This document shows positions 58,501 through 64,000 of a stretch of 64,000 nt of DNA, in pieces. Source of the DNA: Elephas maximus indicus (taxonomy: Eukaryota; Chordata; Mammalia; Proboscidea; Elephantidae); contig NC_064819.1 in the NCBI RefSeq assembly GCF_024166365.1, positions 151,596,293-151,660,292 of the forward strand, read 5' to 3'. The position numbers were made by a program, and so were the translations under genes. How positions within the stretch are numbered: the first letter of the stretch is position 1; each line of letters begins with the position of its first letter. The notes beneath the pieces were generated by a model. It was given only the letters and a program-made list of their open reading frames with translations, ran no database searches and had not been told where the DNA came from.

Positions 58501-61500
58501 GGTAGATTCGAACTGCTGACCTTTTGGTTAGCAGCAAAGCTCTTAACCGCTGTGCCACCAGGGCTCCCAAGTTGACCCAGAGGTGGAAAAAAATCAGCTA
58601 TTGAAAACCCTATGGAGCACAGTTCTACTCTGAGACACATGGGGTCATGCATGAGTCAGAATCGACTCAATGACAACTTTTTTTTTTAAACTTCAGACCT
58701 ACTGAAGCAGAATTTTCATTTTAGTAAGATCTCCAGGTAATTCACATGCACTTTGAAGTTTGAGAAGCACAGCTGTAAGCTACTTCCAGCCTTCAACTTT
58801 CCCTTGCCTGTGAGAGTGGGTTTTATGGTTAATATCTGGTGGAGAATGAAAGAGGAAATCTGGTAGACAAGGAAATCAAAATGGATTCGTCGTTAGCTTG
58901 TGACCACTGTCTTACCACAGGTCATTTTATCACAGGACATGGTTTAGCATGTTGCCCATCCAGCATTTTATCATCTCTCTCAATCTGACGATGAATGAAA
59001 GGCAAGCTCAGTGGAGCTCTGGGATCAGCTGGTAAAGACTTGATCTCTTATTACAAAAAAAGGATGTCATTTCTAAAGAGAGTATTTTATTGGAAATGGA
59101 GATTTGGCCATTAATAGATTGTTCTGTCAATATTTACTGATCTATATATATAAAAAAAAAAAATTTATGGAAAAATGTGATTTTGGAATTTCATCCAGAA
59201 GCTTCACCTCTCTCCCCTAAAAAATTTGGCAAATCTCGTATACTATTTTATTTCATCAAATTTAAGACTATCAGATTTAAGAAGCACAATTTATGTACCT
59301 CTAAGGAGGAAAAATACTGCCAGTTAATCTACGACATGCCATCGCTTAGAATACTTATTCTAATTTCAGAGATGTTAAAATTTAAAACGTTTGCACCTTA
59401 GAGCAATGAAAATTTACACACAATAGCACGTTAATTTACTACCATAGTAAAACTTTCCTAAAATTCTGTAGTAAAGGAGTCTCTTCAATTTTATTTACCA
59501 TAAAATGTGTATGATTTTGGAATCCTAATGTGTGTGATCACGGAATCCTTTTTCTTGAGGTAACAACCAGTGGCCTATGTTTTGTCTAACTCACTTTGGG
59601 AAAAGCTACTTTATGAAATAATTCAAAAGGAAGGGCCTAAAAAATTTAGAAATGTTATCATTCTGAGTTTAGGAACTTAATTTCTGAAATTAGGAGGGAA
59701 ATCTCCAAAAAAGAGTTTACTAGATGGAAAAGAAACCTTGGAATAAGCTTTTCTTAACATTTGCTGATTTTTTTTTTTTTTTTTTTACCAAAGGTGTTGG
59801 CATTAGAGAAGTTATATTAACAAATGGATGCCCTGGAGGTGAATCCAAGTGTCTCGTGCGGGTGGAAGAATGCCGTGGACCAGTAGACTGCGGCTGTGAG
59901 TTGCACTCTGTATTGGAGGGAAACTGAGGGAAAGGGTTTAGGCTGGGAAAATATCCTTTACCTCAGGGTACCACTGAGTGGAAGGACACAATAGGTTGTT
60001 ATCATGAAAGAGAATCATGATAAAATTTGACTCTGTTTCTTCTCTAACAGTTATAACTCTGAGTAACTTTCTGCTTTTGCCTTATATTTTTTAGCAACGT
60101 GTAAAATTTAACACCTATTCTGTATAATATATCAGAGTCTGTGACTGAGGCTGTCCTATAGTGAAATGCTTTTGACACTCAGCCCATAACATTATATCAG
60201 TGATTTAGTAAGCCTTAAATTGAGACCTTTGAGAGCTGTTCTATATCAAATTATGTGACTTAGTCATCTAGTGCTGCTATAAGAGAAATACCACAAGTGG
60301 ATGGCTTCAACAAGGAGAAATTTATTTTCTCACAGTCCAGGAGGCTAGAAGTCTGAATTCAGGGTGCCAGCTCCAGGGGAAGGCTTTCTCTCTGTGTGGG
60401 CTCTGGGGGAAGGTCTTTGTCATCAATCCTCCCCTGTTGAGGAGCTTCTCAATGCAGGAACCCCTGGTCCAAAGAATGCGTGCTCTCCTCCTGGCTCTTT
60501 TTTCTTGGTGATATGAGGTCCCCATGTCTCTATGCTCACTTCTCTCTTTTATATCTCAAAAGAGATTGGCTTAAAATACAATCTAATCTTGTAGATTGAT
60601 TCCTGCCTCATTAACATAACTGCCACTAATCCCATCTCATCACATCATAGAGATAGAAATTACAACACATATGAAAATCACATCAGATGACAAAATGGTG
60701 GACAATCACACAATACTGGAAACATGGTCTAGCCAAGTTGACAGATATTCTGGGAGGGCACAATTCAATCCATGACATTATGCTACTCTGAGATTTCAGT
60801 ATCTTTCATGGGAGACTCTAAACAGTAAATTGGAAGCCACTCGTAGGTCCCAGGGGTGTCCCTGGGTGGTGCAAATGGTTAAGTGCTCAATTACTAGCCG
60901 AAATGTTGGCTGTTCAGACCCACCCAGAGGCTCCTTTAAAGATTAAAGTCCTGGTGATCTACTGAAAAATCAGCCCCTGAAAAGCCTGTGAACCACAGTT
61001 CTATTCTGCAACACATGGGGTCTCCATGAGTTAGAATGGATTTGATGGCAACTGGCTTGGTTTTTAGTAGGTCCCGAAGTTTAATAGATCACCAGGTTGG
61101 TTGTCCTTGCTATGCCTCTTCTCCACAATTTATTCTTCAGGAAGAGCAGGCAGCCATGATATCTCCTCACCTGCTTCTTTTGTGACTTTATCTTTGTATC
61201 TGTTACTTCTCTCTGATCTTCTATACTTCCAATAATAAGGTTGATGACTTCCAGGGTATAATAAATCTTTAAAATTCCAAGTGGCTTTTAAAAGTAGTGT
61301 TTTGTATAACTCAATTTATAATGCCCAGTGATGTTTATGTGCTTAATTTTTCTTTTTTTCAGGGGGTAAACCACTTTCAGAAAGTCTTGAAAGTGTTAGG
61401 TTGGCATGTATTCACATATCACCTGTAAATCGTTTCAAATATATGTGGAGACTTCTAAGGCCAGATCAAGTGAGTAATGAATGTATATAAATTGGTCCTT

Positions 61501-62236
61501 TCTAGTGAGTGATAAAATTTATTATATCTCAGTTCTAATAACTCACAGAAAACTTTTTTTAAAAAGCAGTTTGCAAAAATGACATCAAAACCATGCAACA
61601 TTATCATCAATGGGATTTAAAATTTTTCGTTATTTAGTGGGACTACTACTTTACGTATATCTTAGGGCCAACTATAATAAGAACTTAAAAACATCCATTT
61701 TATATGTTCTACTTTGGAAGTAAGGTTTTCATTGATTTATATAGGAATTATATAATTAATTGAGACTTTTTAAGTGCCAGGCCTACATCAAGCACTATAA
61801 TTTCTTTTAATCCACATAACAATCTTATGAGATAGTTTCTATCATTATATCCATTTTACAGATAAATAACTGAGGTGCAGAAGGTTACTCGTTCATGGTC
61901 CACACAGGCAGGAAGTGGAAGGTTTAGGATTTCAGGTCTGGTATGTCTGACTTCAAAATCCATGTGCACAATTGATTACTGTACTAGAATAAGAGAGATA
62001 GTTACTCTTCTTCCGTTATGGGTAATAGGGTTTTCTGATCTTAACTTTATGTGAAGAACGTTGATACTTTGCTATTATTATTTTTTTTATTTTTAAATAG
62101 CAAGCTATTATACTTGGAAATGATTCAGCAATCCTGGAAGTACACAGGGATGATCACCCCCTGGCTTTAGAGTGCAACACTCTGGATAATAATGAAATCA
62201 TTGCATCTGTTAGATTCACAGTCTATACAGCAGGTG
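49309..62236 (+). CDS. SPACA1: SPACA1, sperm acrosome membrane-associated protein 1 (5' five exons, residues 1-209; 3' end outside window)
   Basis: SPACA1 is a single-pass glycoprotein of the acrosomal membrane in spermatids and sperm. In mouse its loss gives malformed acrosomes and round-headed sperm, and it has been linked to sperm-egg interaction. Five exons join with consensus GT/AG sites and compatible phases (1-1-1-0-1) into one 209-codon frame. Residues 1 to about 28 form a signal peptide ([12 protein letters not shown]). Residues 45-75 are strongly acidic (17 of 31 D/E). A cysteine-rich ectodomain follows, with C90, C94, C107, C114, C121, C127, C144 and C189, enough for four disulfides. 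N-glycosylation sequons are at N31, N78 and N171. Recognition rests on blocks such as [29 protein letters not shown] and LDNNEI, which match the mammalian protein as I remember it (about 294 residues in human). The membrane span and tail, about 85 residues, should be on exons after 64,000. No disabling change is seen. Confidence 0.96.
49535..51189 (+). other. SPACA1 intron 1, first part, no other gene
   Basis: Mostly unique sequence. Poly-T runs lie at about 49,895-49,910, 49,999-50,012 and 50,890-50,908. A short MIR piece ('CTCAGTTTCCTCATCTACG') is at 50,930-50,970. I see no ORF with a recognisable domain. Confidence 0.6.
51190..52060 (-). pseudogene. piggyBac transposase relic
   Basis: On the minus strand, 51,540 down to 51,480 reads '[16 protein letters not shown]', followed by '[17 protein letters not shown]' and, after a stop, 'YIPGSDDEV'. 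A shifted frame then gives '[18 protein letters not shown]'. These blocks follow the piggyBac transposase order: the LWS.ED..P.FN.IMS block, then the TDK..PIR.V block, then YIPGE..TVDE with a catalytic Asp, then FRG..PFR.YIPSKP.KYG. Upstream, about 51,880-51,990, is an acidic N-terminal-like stretch ('[18 protein letters not shown]'). Stops and frameshifts make it non-functional. It lies antisense in SPACA1 intron 1. The terminal repeats were not identified. Confidence 0.75.
52131..52163. repeat. Compound microsatellite (GAT)n(GT)n
   Basis: About six GAT units are followed directly by about six TG units, at 52,132-52,162. Confidence 0.9.
52164..52969 (+). other. SPACA1 intron 1, unclassified
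   Basis: No gene. The part at 52,770-52,925 ('AGGTCATTAATAAAAACGTT', 'GAATAGGACAGAGCCCAGTG') resembles an ancient vertebrate interspersed repeat that I cannot name with certainty. Confidence 0.4.
52970..53000. repeat. 31-bp perfect palindrome in AT/GT-rich sequence
   Basis: Arms of 15 bp (GTATATATGTGTGTG at 52,970-52,984 and its exact reverse complement at 52,986-53,000) flank a single central A. AT-rich sequence follows to about 53,080. Confidence 0.95.
53080..53180 (-). repeat. MIR SINE fragment
   Basis: 'GGAAACTGAAGTAAGG' and 'TTAAGTAACTTTCCCAAAG' followed by 'CAGAACTGATT' match the reverse MIR core. Confidence 0.65.
53569..53683 (+). mobile_element. Afrotherian SINE, long type, part 1 (host of a SINE nest)
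   Basis: 'GTCCCTGGGTGGTATAAATG' to 'TCTACTTTCGTAAGATT'. It is interrupted by two antisense SINEs and resumes at 54,123 with 'AAAGCCATTGAAAACCCTAT'. Confidence 0.85.
53684..53890 (-). mobile_element. Afrotherian SINE with (GTT) tail, antisense, inside the first SINE
   Basis: It starts 'GTTTTGTTGTTGTTAGGTAC' (RTE-like 3' end) and ends 'GCAGCACCGGGGCTCC'. The duplicated site is imperfect: 'CTTTCGTAAGATT' at 53,671-53,683 and 'CTTCTATTAAGATT' at 53,890-53,903. Confidence 0.85.
53904..54112 (-). mobile_element. Afrotherian SINE, antisense, third member of the nest
   Basis: 'CCCTATTGCTGTCGAGTTG' to 'ACTGCATCACCAGGG'. A perfect 13-bp duplication TTCTATTAAGATT is at 53,891-53,903 and 54,110-54,122, lying in the duplicated target of the previous insertion. 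Confidence 0.9.
54165..54598 (+). mobile_element. Afrotherian LINE-like 3' end (probably L1 3' UTR)
   Basis: 'GGAACCTAATTTGCTGTGTA' then 'AACTTTCACAGAAAACTCAG' and an A-rich end resemble, in reverse, the start of the L1 3' UTRs at 28,590 and 30,270. A 13-bp perfect hairpin lies at 54,219-54,249. Only a 3' fragment is present. Confidence 0.55.
54600..54690 (+). mobile_element. Afrotherian SINE tail fragment
   Basis: 'CCCTGTGGAGCACAATTCTA' and 'CACATGGGGTCACCGTGAG', ending in a T-run. Only the 3' third of a long-type SINE is present. Confidence 0.7.
54700..54895 (-). repeat. MIR SINE
   Basis: 'CTTACTTAATTCTTACAATA', 'AACTAGTGGTGAAGCAGATC' and 'CCAAGTCCTGGGCTCTTTCC' match the reverse MIR consensus over most of its length. 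Confidence 0.75.
54907..55109 (+). mobile_element. Afrotherian SINE, long type
   Basis: 'GGGAGTCCCTGGGTGGTGCA' to 'TAACTAACAACAAC', ending in RTE-like (AAC) repeats. Target duplication AAATGTGATCAT at 54,895-54,906 and AAATGTGAACAT at 55,110-55,121. Confidence 0.88.
55236..55310 (-). mobile_element. Short RTE/SINE tail fragment
   Basis: 'TTGCCATTGGGTCAGTTCCG' followed by 'ACGCATGGCAACC' is the shared RTE/SINE 3' terminus; the remainder is absent. Confidence 0.6.
55311..55937 (+). other. SPACA1 intron 1, end, no other gene
   Basis: AT-rich unique sequence leading to the exon 2 acceptor. Confidence 0.6.
55938..55994 (+). CDS. SPACA1: SPACA1 coding exon 2
   Basis: A 57-bp exon with acceptor 'GCACTTTAG' and donor GTAAGT. 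It enters and leaves in phase 1. It encodes residues 76-94, including the sequon N78-R-T and the first ectodomain cysteines C90 and C94 (motif EFGMCTVTC). Confidence 0.95.
56555..56815 (-). mobile_element. MER5A-type hAT element with SINE remnant
   Basis: 'TCTCAAATTTTAGTGTGCAT' and 'GCTTGTTAAAACACAGATTG' begin a reverse MER5A; 'TCAGAATTTGCGTTTCTAAC' and 'GGAACCACTGCTATAG' complete it. Between them, 56,640-56,715 holds a short SINE tail ('GAGTAGGAATCAACTCAACT'). Confidence 0.75.
57210..57367 (-). mobile_element. Afrotherian SINE, antisense
   Basis: 'CCGTTGCCATCAAGTCAATT' to 'GGTGCCAACAGGGCTCC'. Flanking duplication ATTTTTACG / ATTTTTATG at 57,200-57,208 and 57,368-57,376. Confidence 0.88.
57478..57662 (+). 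mobile_element. Afrotherian SINE
   Basis: 'GTGGCACAGTAGTTAAAGCA' and 'CTAACTGAAAGGTTGGCGG' to 'GACTTGATGGCAGTGGG'. It is flanked by TTTTTTGTTT-like stretches. Confidence 0.85.
58338..58693 (+). mobile_element. Afrotherian SINE, long type, itself split by a second SINE
   Basis: The left half is 'GGAGCCCTTGGGTGGTGCAA' to 'GTGTACCCC'. The right half, from 58,569, is 'AAGTTGACCCAGAGG' to a T-rich tail. The target duplication CAGACCT is at 58,331-58,337 and 58,694-58,700. Confidence 0.88.
58410..58568 (-). mobile_element. Afrotherian SINE inside the preceding SINE
   Basis: 'CTGTTGACATCGAGTCGGTT' to 'CCACCAGGGCTCCC'. Duplicated target AAGTGTACCC / AAGTTGACCC (8 of 10 identical) at 58,400-58,409 and 58,569-58,578. 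Confidence 0.88.
59794..59895 (+). CDS. SPACA1: SPACA1 coding exon 3
   Basis: A 102-bp exon. The acceptor follows a long T-tract ('TTTACCAAAG') and the donor is GTGAGT. Phase 1 in and out. It encodes residues 95-128 plus the first base of W129, with C107, C114, C121 and C127 in the blocks [10 protein letters not shown] and EECRGP. This is the most conserved cysteine-rich part of the ectodomain. Confidence 0.95.
60256..60777 (-). mobile_element. Complete solo LTR, MaLR/ERVL-like, antisense
   Basis: 522 bp that on the minus strand starts TGTCATGGATTGAATTGTG and ends ACTAAGTCA (TG...CA ends). It carries an AATAAATTT polyadenylation-like block near its 3' end. The 5-bp target duplication TTATG is at 60,251-60,255 and 60,778-60,782. 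The start is that of MaLR (MLT/MST) LTRs, while much of the body looks lineage-specific. Confidence 0.85.
60852..61066 (+). mobile_element. Afrotherian SINE, long type
   Basis: 'GTGTCCCTGGGTGGTGCAAA' to 'GGCAACTGGCTTGG'. Perfect duplication GTAGGTCCC at 60,843-60,851 and 61,067-61,075. Confidence 0.92.
61363..61469 (+). CDS. SPACA1: SPACA1 coding exon 4
   Basis: A 107-bp exon with acceptor 'TTTTTTTCAG' and donor GTGAGT. It completes W129 and encodes up to Q164, ending in phase 0. It includes the blocks [10 protein letters not shown] (C144) and NRFKYMW. Confidence 0.95.
61470..62100 (+). other. SPACA1 intron 4
   Basis: 631 bp, AT-rich, with one MIR (61,775-61,985) and no other recognised element. 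Confidence 0.8.
61775..61985 (-). repeat. MIR SINE
   Basis: 'TAAGTGCCAGGCCTACATCA', 'TTTTAATCCACATAACAATC', 'ATTTTACAGATAAATAACTG' and 'CAGGCAGGAAGTGG' follow the reverse MIR consensus in order. Confidence 0.78.
62101..62236 (+). CDS. SPACA1: SPACA1 coding exon 5
   Basis: A 136-bp exon with acceptor 'TTTTTAAATAG' and donor GTAAGT at 62,237. It encodes residues 165-209 plus one base (phase 1). It has the sequon N171-D-S, C189, and the block LDNNEI. The alternative GT two bases earlier in 'GGTGGTAAGT' is a weaker donor. Confidence 0.92.
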
Positions 62237-62364
62237 GTAAGTGTCCGACATGTTTTAATTTGCTTATATCTTAAACTTTAAAGAGCATCGAAATGTCCTG
62301 GAGAGCTTATTAAAACAAAGATCACTGGCCCCACACACTGAGATTCTGATTCTATAGGTCTGGG

Positions 62365-62690
62365 TTTGGGAGCAGTAATGGTTCAGTGGTAGAATTCTGC
62401 CTTCTATATGGGAGATATGGGTTCAATTTCCAGCCAATATACCTCATGCCCAGCTACCACCTGTCTGTCACTGGAGGCTTTCATGATGCTGAACAGGTTT
62501 CAGTGGAGCTTCCAGACTAAGACAGACTAGGAAGAAAGGCTTGGTGATCTACTTCCAAAAATCAGCCAGTGAAAATCCTATGGATCACAATGGTCCACTC
62601 CCCAGCTGATCATGGGGGGTGGTGCAGCATTTCATTCCTCGTACATGGGGTTGCTATATGTCGGGGCTGACTTGATGACAGCTAACAACA
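62365..62690 (+). mobile_element. Composite SINE: tRNA-Gly head, RTE body and tail
   Basis: The head at 62,372-62,440 follows tRNA-Gly: A box 'TGGTTCAGTGG', then 'TAGAATTCTGCC', then B box 'GGTTCAATTTC' and 'CCAGCCAATA'. The middle ('TTTCAGTGGAGCTTCCAGAC', 'TAAGACAGACTAGGAAGAA') resembles the RTE 5' region as I remember it. The tail ('GCAGCATTTCATTC', 'GGGGTTGCTATATG', 'CTAACAACAA') matches the RTE 3' end at 63,275-63,344. Perfect target duplication AGGTCTGGG at 62,356-62,364 and 62,691-62,699. Confidence 0.82.
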
Positions 62691-62737
62691 AGGTCTGGGG
62701 TGGGCCCAGCACAAAAATATGCACCTCTAACAAGTTT

Positions 62738-63340
62738 ACCTCAAGGATTGCATCTTACTTGAATCCACAATCAACCCCCATGGAAGCAGCAGTCAAGAAA
62801 TCCAAAGACGCATTGCACTGGGCAAATCTGCTGCAAAGGACCTCTTTAAAGCATTGAAAAGCAAAGATGTCACTGTGAAGAGTAAGGTGCGCCTGATCCA
62901 AGCCATGGTATTTTCAATCGCATCATATGCATGTGAAAGCTGGACAATGAGTAAGGAAGACCAGAGGAGAATTGATGCCTTTGAATTGCGGTGTTGGTGA
63001 AGAATATTAAATATACCATGGACTGCCAGAAGAACGAATGAGTCTGTCTTGGAAGAAGTACAACAAAAATGCTCCTTAGAAGTAAGGATGGCGAGATTGT
63101 ATCTTACCTACTTTGGACATGTTGTCAGAAGGGATCAGTCCCTGGAGAAGGACATCATGCTTGGTAAAGTACAGGGTCAGTGGAACAAAGGAAGACCGTC
63201 AATGAGATGGATTGACACGGTGGCTGCAACAATGGACTCAAGCATAACAACGATTGTAAGGATGGTGCAGGACTGGGCAGCATTTCATTCTGTGGTGCAT
63301 AGGGTTGCTATGAGTTGGAGCTGACTCGGTGGCACCTAAC
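62738..63340 (+). mobile_element. RTE-type LINE, 5'-truncated, sense
   Basis: It covers the last 600 bp, ending 'GGTGGCACCTAACAAC'. Perfect target duplication AACAAGTTT at 62,729-62,737 and 63,341-63,349. It is the least diverged and only sense-oriented RTE copy in the window. Confidence 0.92.
62800..63324 (+). pseudogene. RTE polyprotein C-terminus, broken
   Basis: The open piece at 63,049-63,324 reads 'YFGHVVRRDQSLEKDIM' and 'RWIDTVAATMDSS', the conserved RTE C-terminus. An in-frame stop ('CGGTGTTGGTGAAG') separates it from the preceding 'RKDQRRIDAFEL'-type region near 62,960. Confidence 0.82.
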
Positions 63341-63405
63341 AACAAGTTTCCAGGTGATGCTGGTGCTCAATCCTGGTTCAGGGAATCATACTCAGAGAAC
63401 CACCG

Positions 63406-64000
63406 ATTTATATCATTTAGACCTCTTTACAAGCTTGTACTTAATTTCCATTTCACAAAGTAGAATCAGATGTGCCTCACTTCAGGAAACTGATGTATTC
63501 CTGAAGTATCTCCAAAGAACAGTCCTCTAACTTGAATTGATTATTGTTTTACTTCCATCATAAAATTGAAAATGGAAAAATGGACTTCTCGTTGATGTTT
63601 ACTAAAATATTGGTACAGTAAAATAAATTTAAGAAATATGATACCATATCTTCTTAAAAATTATTTATTTGAAGAAAGTATTTTTGATAAATTAATAATA
63701 CAGTCCTTGATATTTGTCACAAAAGGGAAATCTTATCCTGAACATAATTTTACATACTAGAAAGTGTTCCCTTATGAAATGGATCCATGCGCACATTCTT
63801 TCAATTTCATCTATGGTATCTTCTGTATTCATGTAATTATTTCATTTAGTTCAGTTGCTCTTAATCATTTTTACTGCTGTAAATTGTGGTTGGGGGTGTG
63901 AGTGCTTTGATCATAAGGTTCAGGAGCCTGTTCCCAGAAAAATGCCTACATATACATGTTCCATGTAATATTAAAGAAACACATGAATCTCTTAAAGCCA
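63406..64000 (+). other. SPACA1 intron 5, incomplete
   Basis: No exon for the SPACA1 membrane span or tail is found here. The sequence is AT-rich without recognised repeats; the next exon lies beyond the window. Confidence 0.6.

Larger units (their letters stand above)
58255..58775 (+). mobile_element. MER5-type hAT element split by nested SINEs
   Basis: 'AGTGAGGTCCACAGACCAGC' to 'CTCGTCCAGACCT' at the left and 'CAGACCTACTGAAGCAG' to 'AAGTTTGAGAAGCAC' at the right form one MER5-like element. The gap 58,338-58,693 is SINE. Confidence 0.8.
55995..59793 (+). other. SPACA1 intron 2
   Basis: 3.8 kb of intron holding the MER5 and SINE insertions listed separately. Outside these it is AT-rich. The open stretches at 56,291-56,482 and 59,177-59,401 have no domain. 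Confidence 0.8.
59896..61362 (+). other. SPACA1 intron 3
   Basis: 1.47 kb of intron holding one solo LTR and one SINE (separate entries). No other gene or repeat is recognised. Confidence 0.8.
62290..63405 (-). mobile_element. MER5A-type hAT element split by a SINE and an RTE
   Basis: Three pieces, 62,290-62,364, 62,691-62,737 and 63,341-63,405, read in order as reverse MER5A ('GAGAGCTTATTAAAACAAAG', 'TCTGGGGTGGGCCCAGC', 'GTTTCCAGGTGATGCTGG', 'GAGAACCACC'). Confidence 0.8.

Noticed and set aside
62372..62440. Possible tRNA-Gly gene
   Set aside because: The A and B boxes are tRNA-Gly-like, but the anticodon arm and acceptor pairing are decayed and the sequence continues into an RTE-derived body with flanking target duplications. 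It is a SINE head.
1..64000. CRISPR arrays, operons, prophage or other prokaryote-type systems
   Set aside because: Intron-containing gene, SINEs, LINEs and LTR elements show this to be mammalian DNA. No regularly spaced repeats of CRISPR type are present.

Overview
The window is a stretch of placental-mammal chromosome, almost certainly from an afrotherian and most probably an elephant. The lineage call rests on the dense set of afrotherian SINEs (tRNA-like head containing 'GTGGTTAAGTGCTA', tail containing 'TCGACTCGACGGCA') and on four copies of the RTE-type LINE that shares their tail. Alongside these are older shared mammalian repeats (MIR, L2, L3/CR1, MER5-type hAT). There are no bacterial, plasmid or CRISPR features and no complete long ORF.

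One host gene is recognisable: SPACA1 (sperm acrosome membrane-associated protein 1), on the plus strand. Its CpG-rich promoter lies at about 48,990-49,300. Five coding exons follow: 49,309-49,534, 55,938-55,994, 59,794-59,895, 61,363-61,469 and 62,101-62,236. They join in one frame with consensus splice sites and encode residues 1-209. The transmembrane segment and cytoplasmic tail must lie on later exons beyond position 64,000. All repeats from 49.5 kb to 64 kb are intronic to this gene.

The first 48 kb are intergenic and made largely of transposons. From left to right: an RTE fragment (0.84-1.24 kb); a decayed endogenous retrovirus (about 2.7-14.7 kb) whose 3' LTR is split by a SINE and by a near full-length antisense L1; a hAT remnant, L2, SINEs and MIR (15-20 kb); antisense L1 fragments (20.6-23.8 kb); a 2.76-kb RTE copy (23.8-26.5 kb) abutting an antisense MaLR retrovirus-like element (26.5-28.1 kb); an old L1 (28.6-39.5 kb) split by a nearly complete 7.8-kb L1; a hAT element split by a SINE; a plus-strand L1 (41.3-45.8 kb) split by another RTE copy; then sparse sequence with MIR and an L3/CR1 reverse-transcriptase fragment.

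Within the SPACA1 introns are a piggyBac transposase relic (51.2-52.1 kb, antisense), several SINE-in-SINE or SINE-in-hAT nests with readable target-site duplications, a complete solo LTR with a 5-bp duplication (60,256-60,777), and a composite tRNA-Gly/RTE SINE (62,365-62,690). The least explained items are a 197-bp element with perfect 20-bp terminal inverted repeats inside the retrovirus (4,448-4,644), a 57-bp L1 5' tip caught between imperfect direct repeats (38,434-38,608), and a 31-bp perfect palindrome in SPACA1 intron 1 (52,970-53,000). Family names are from memory of consensus sequences; no search was run.
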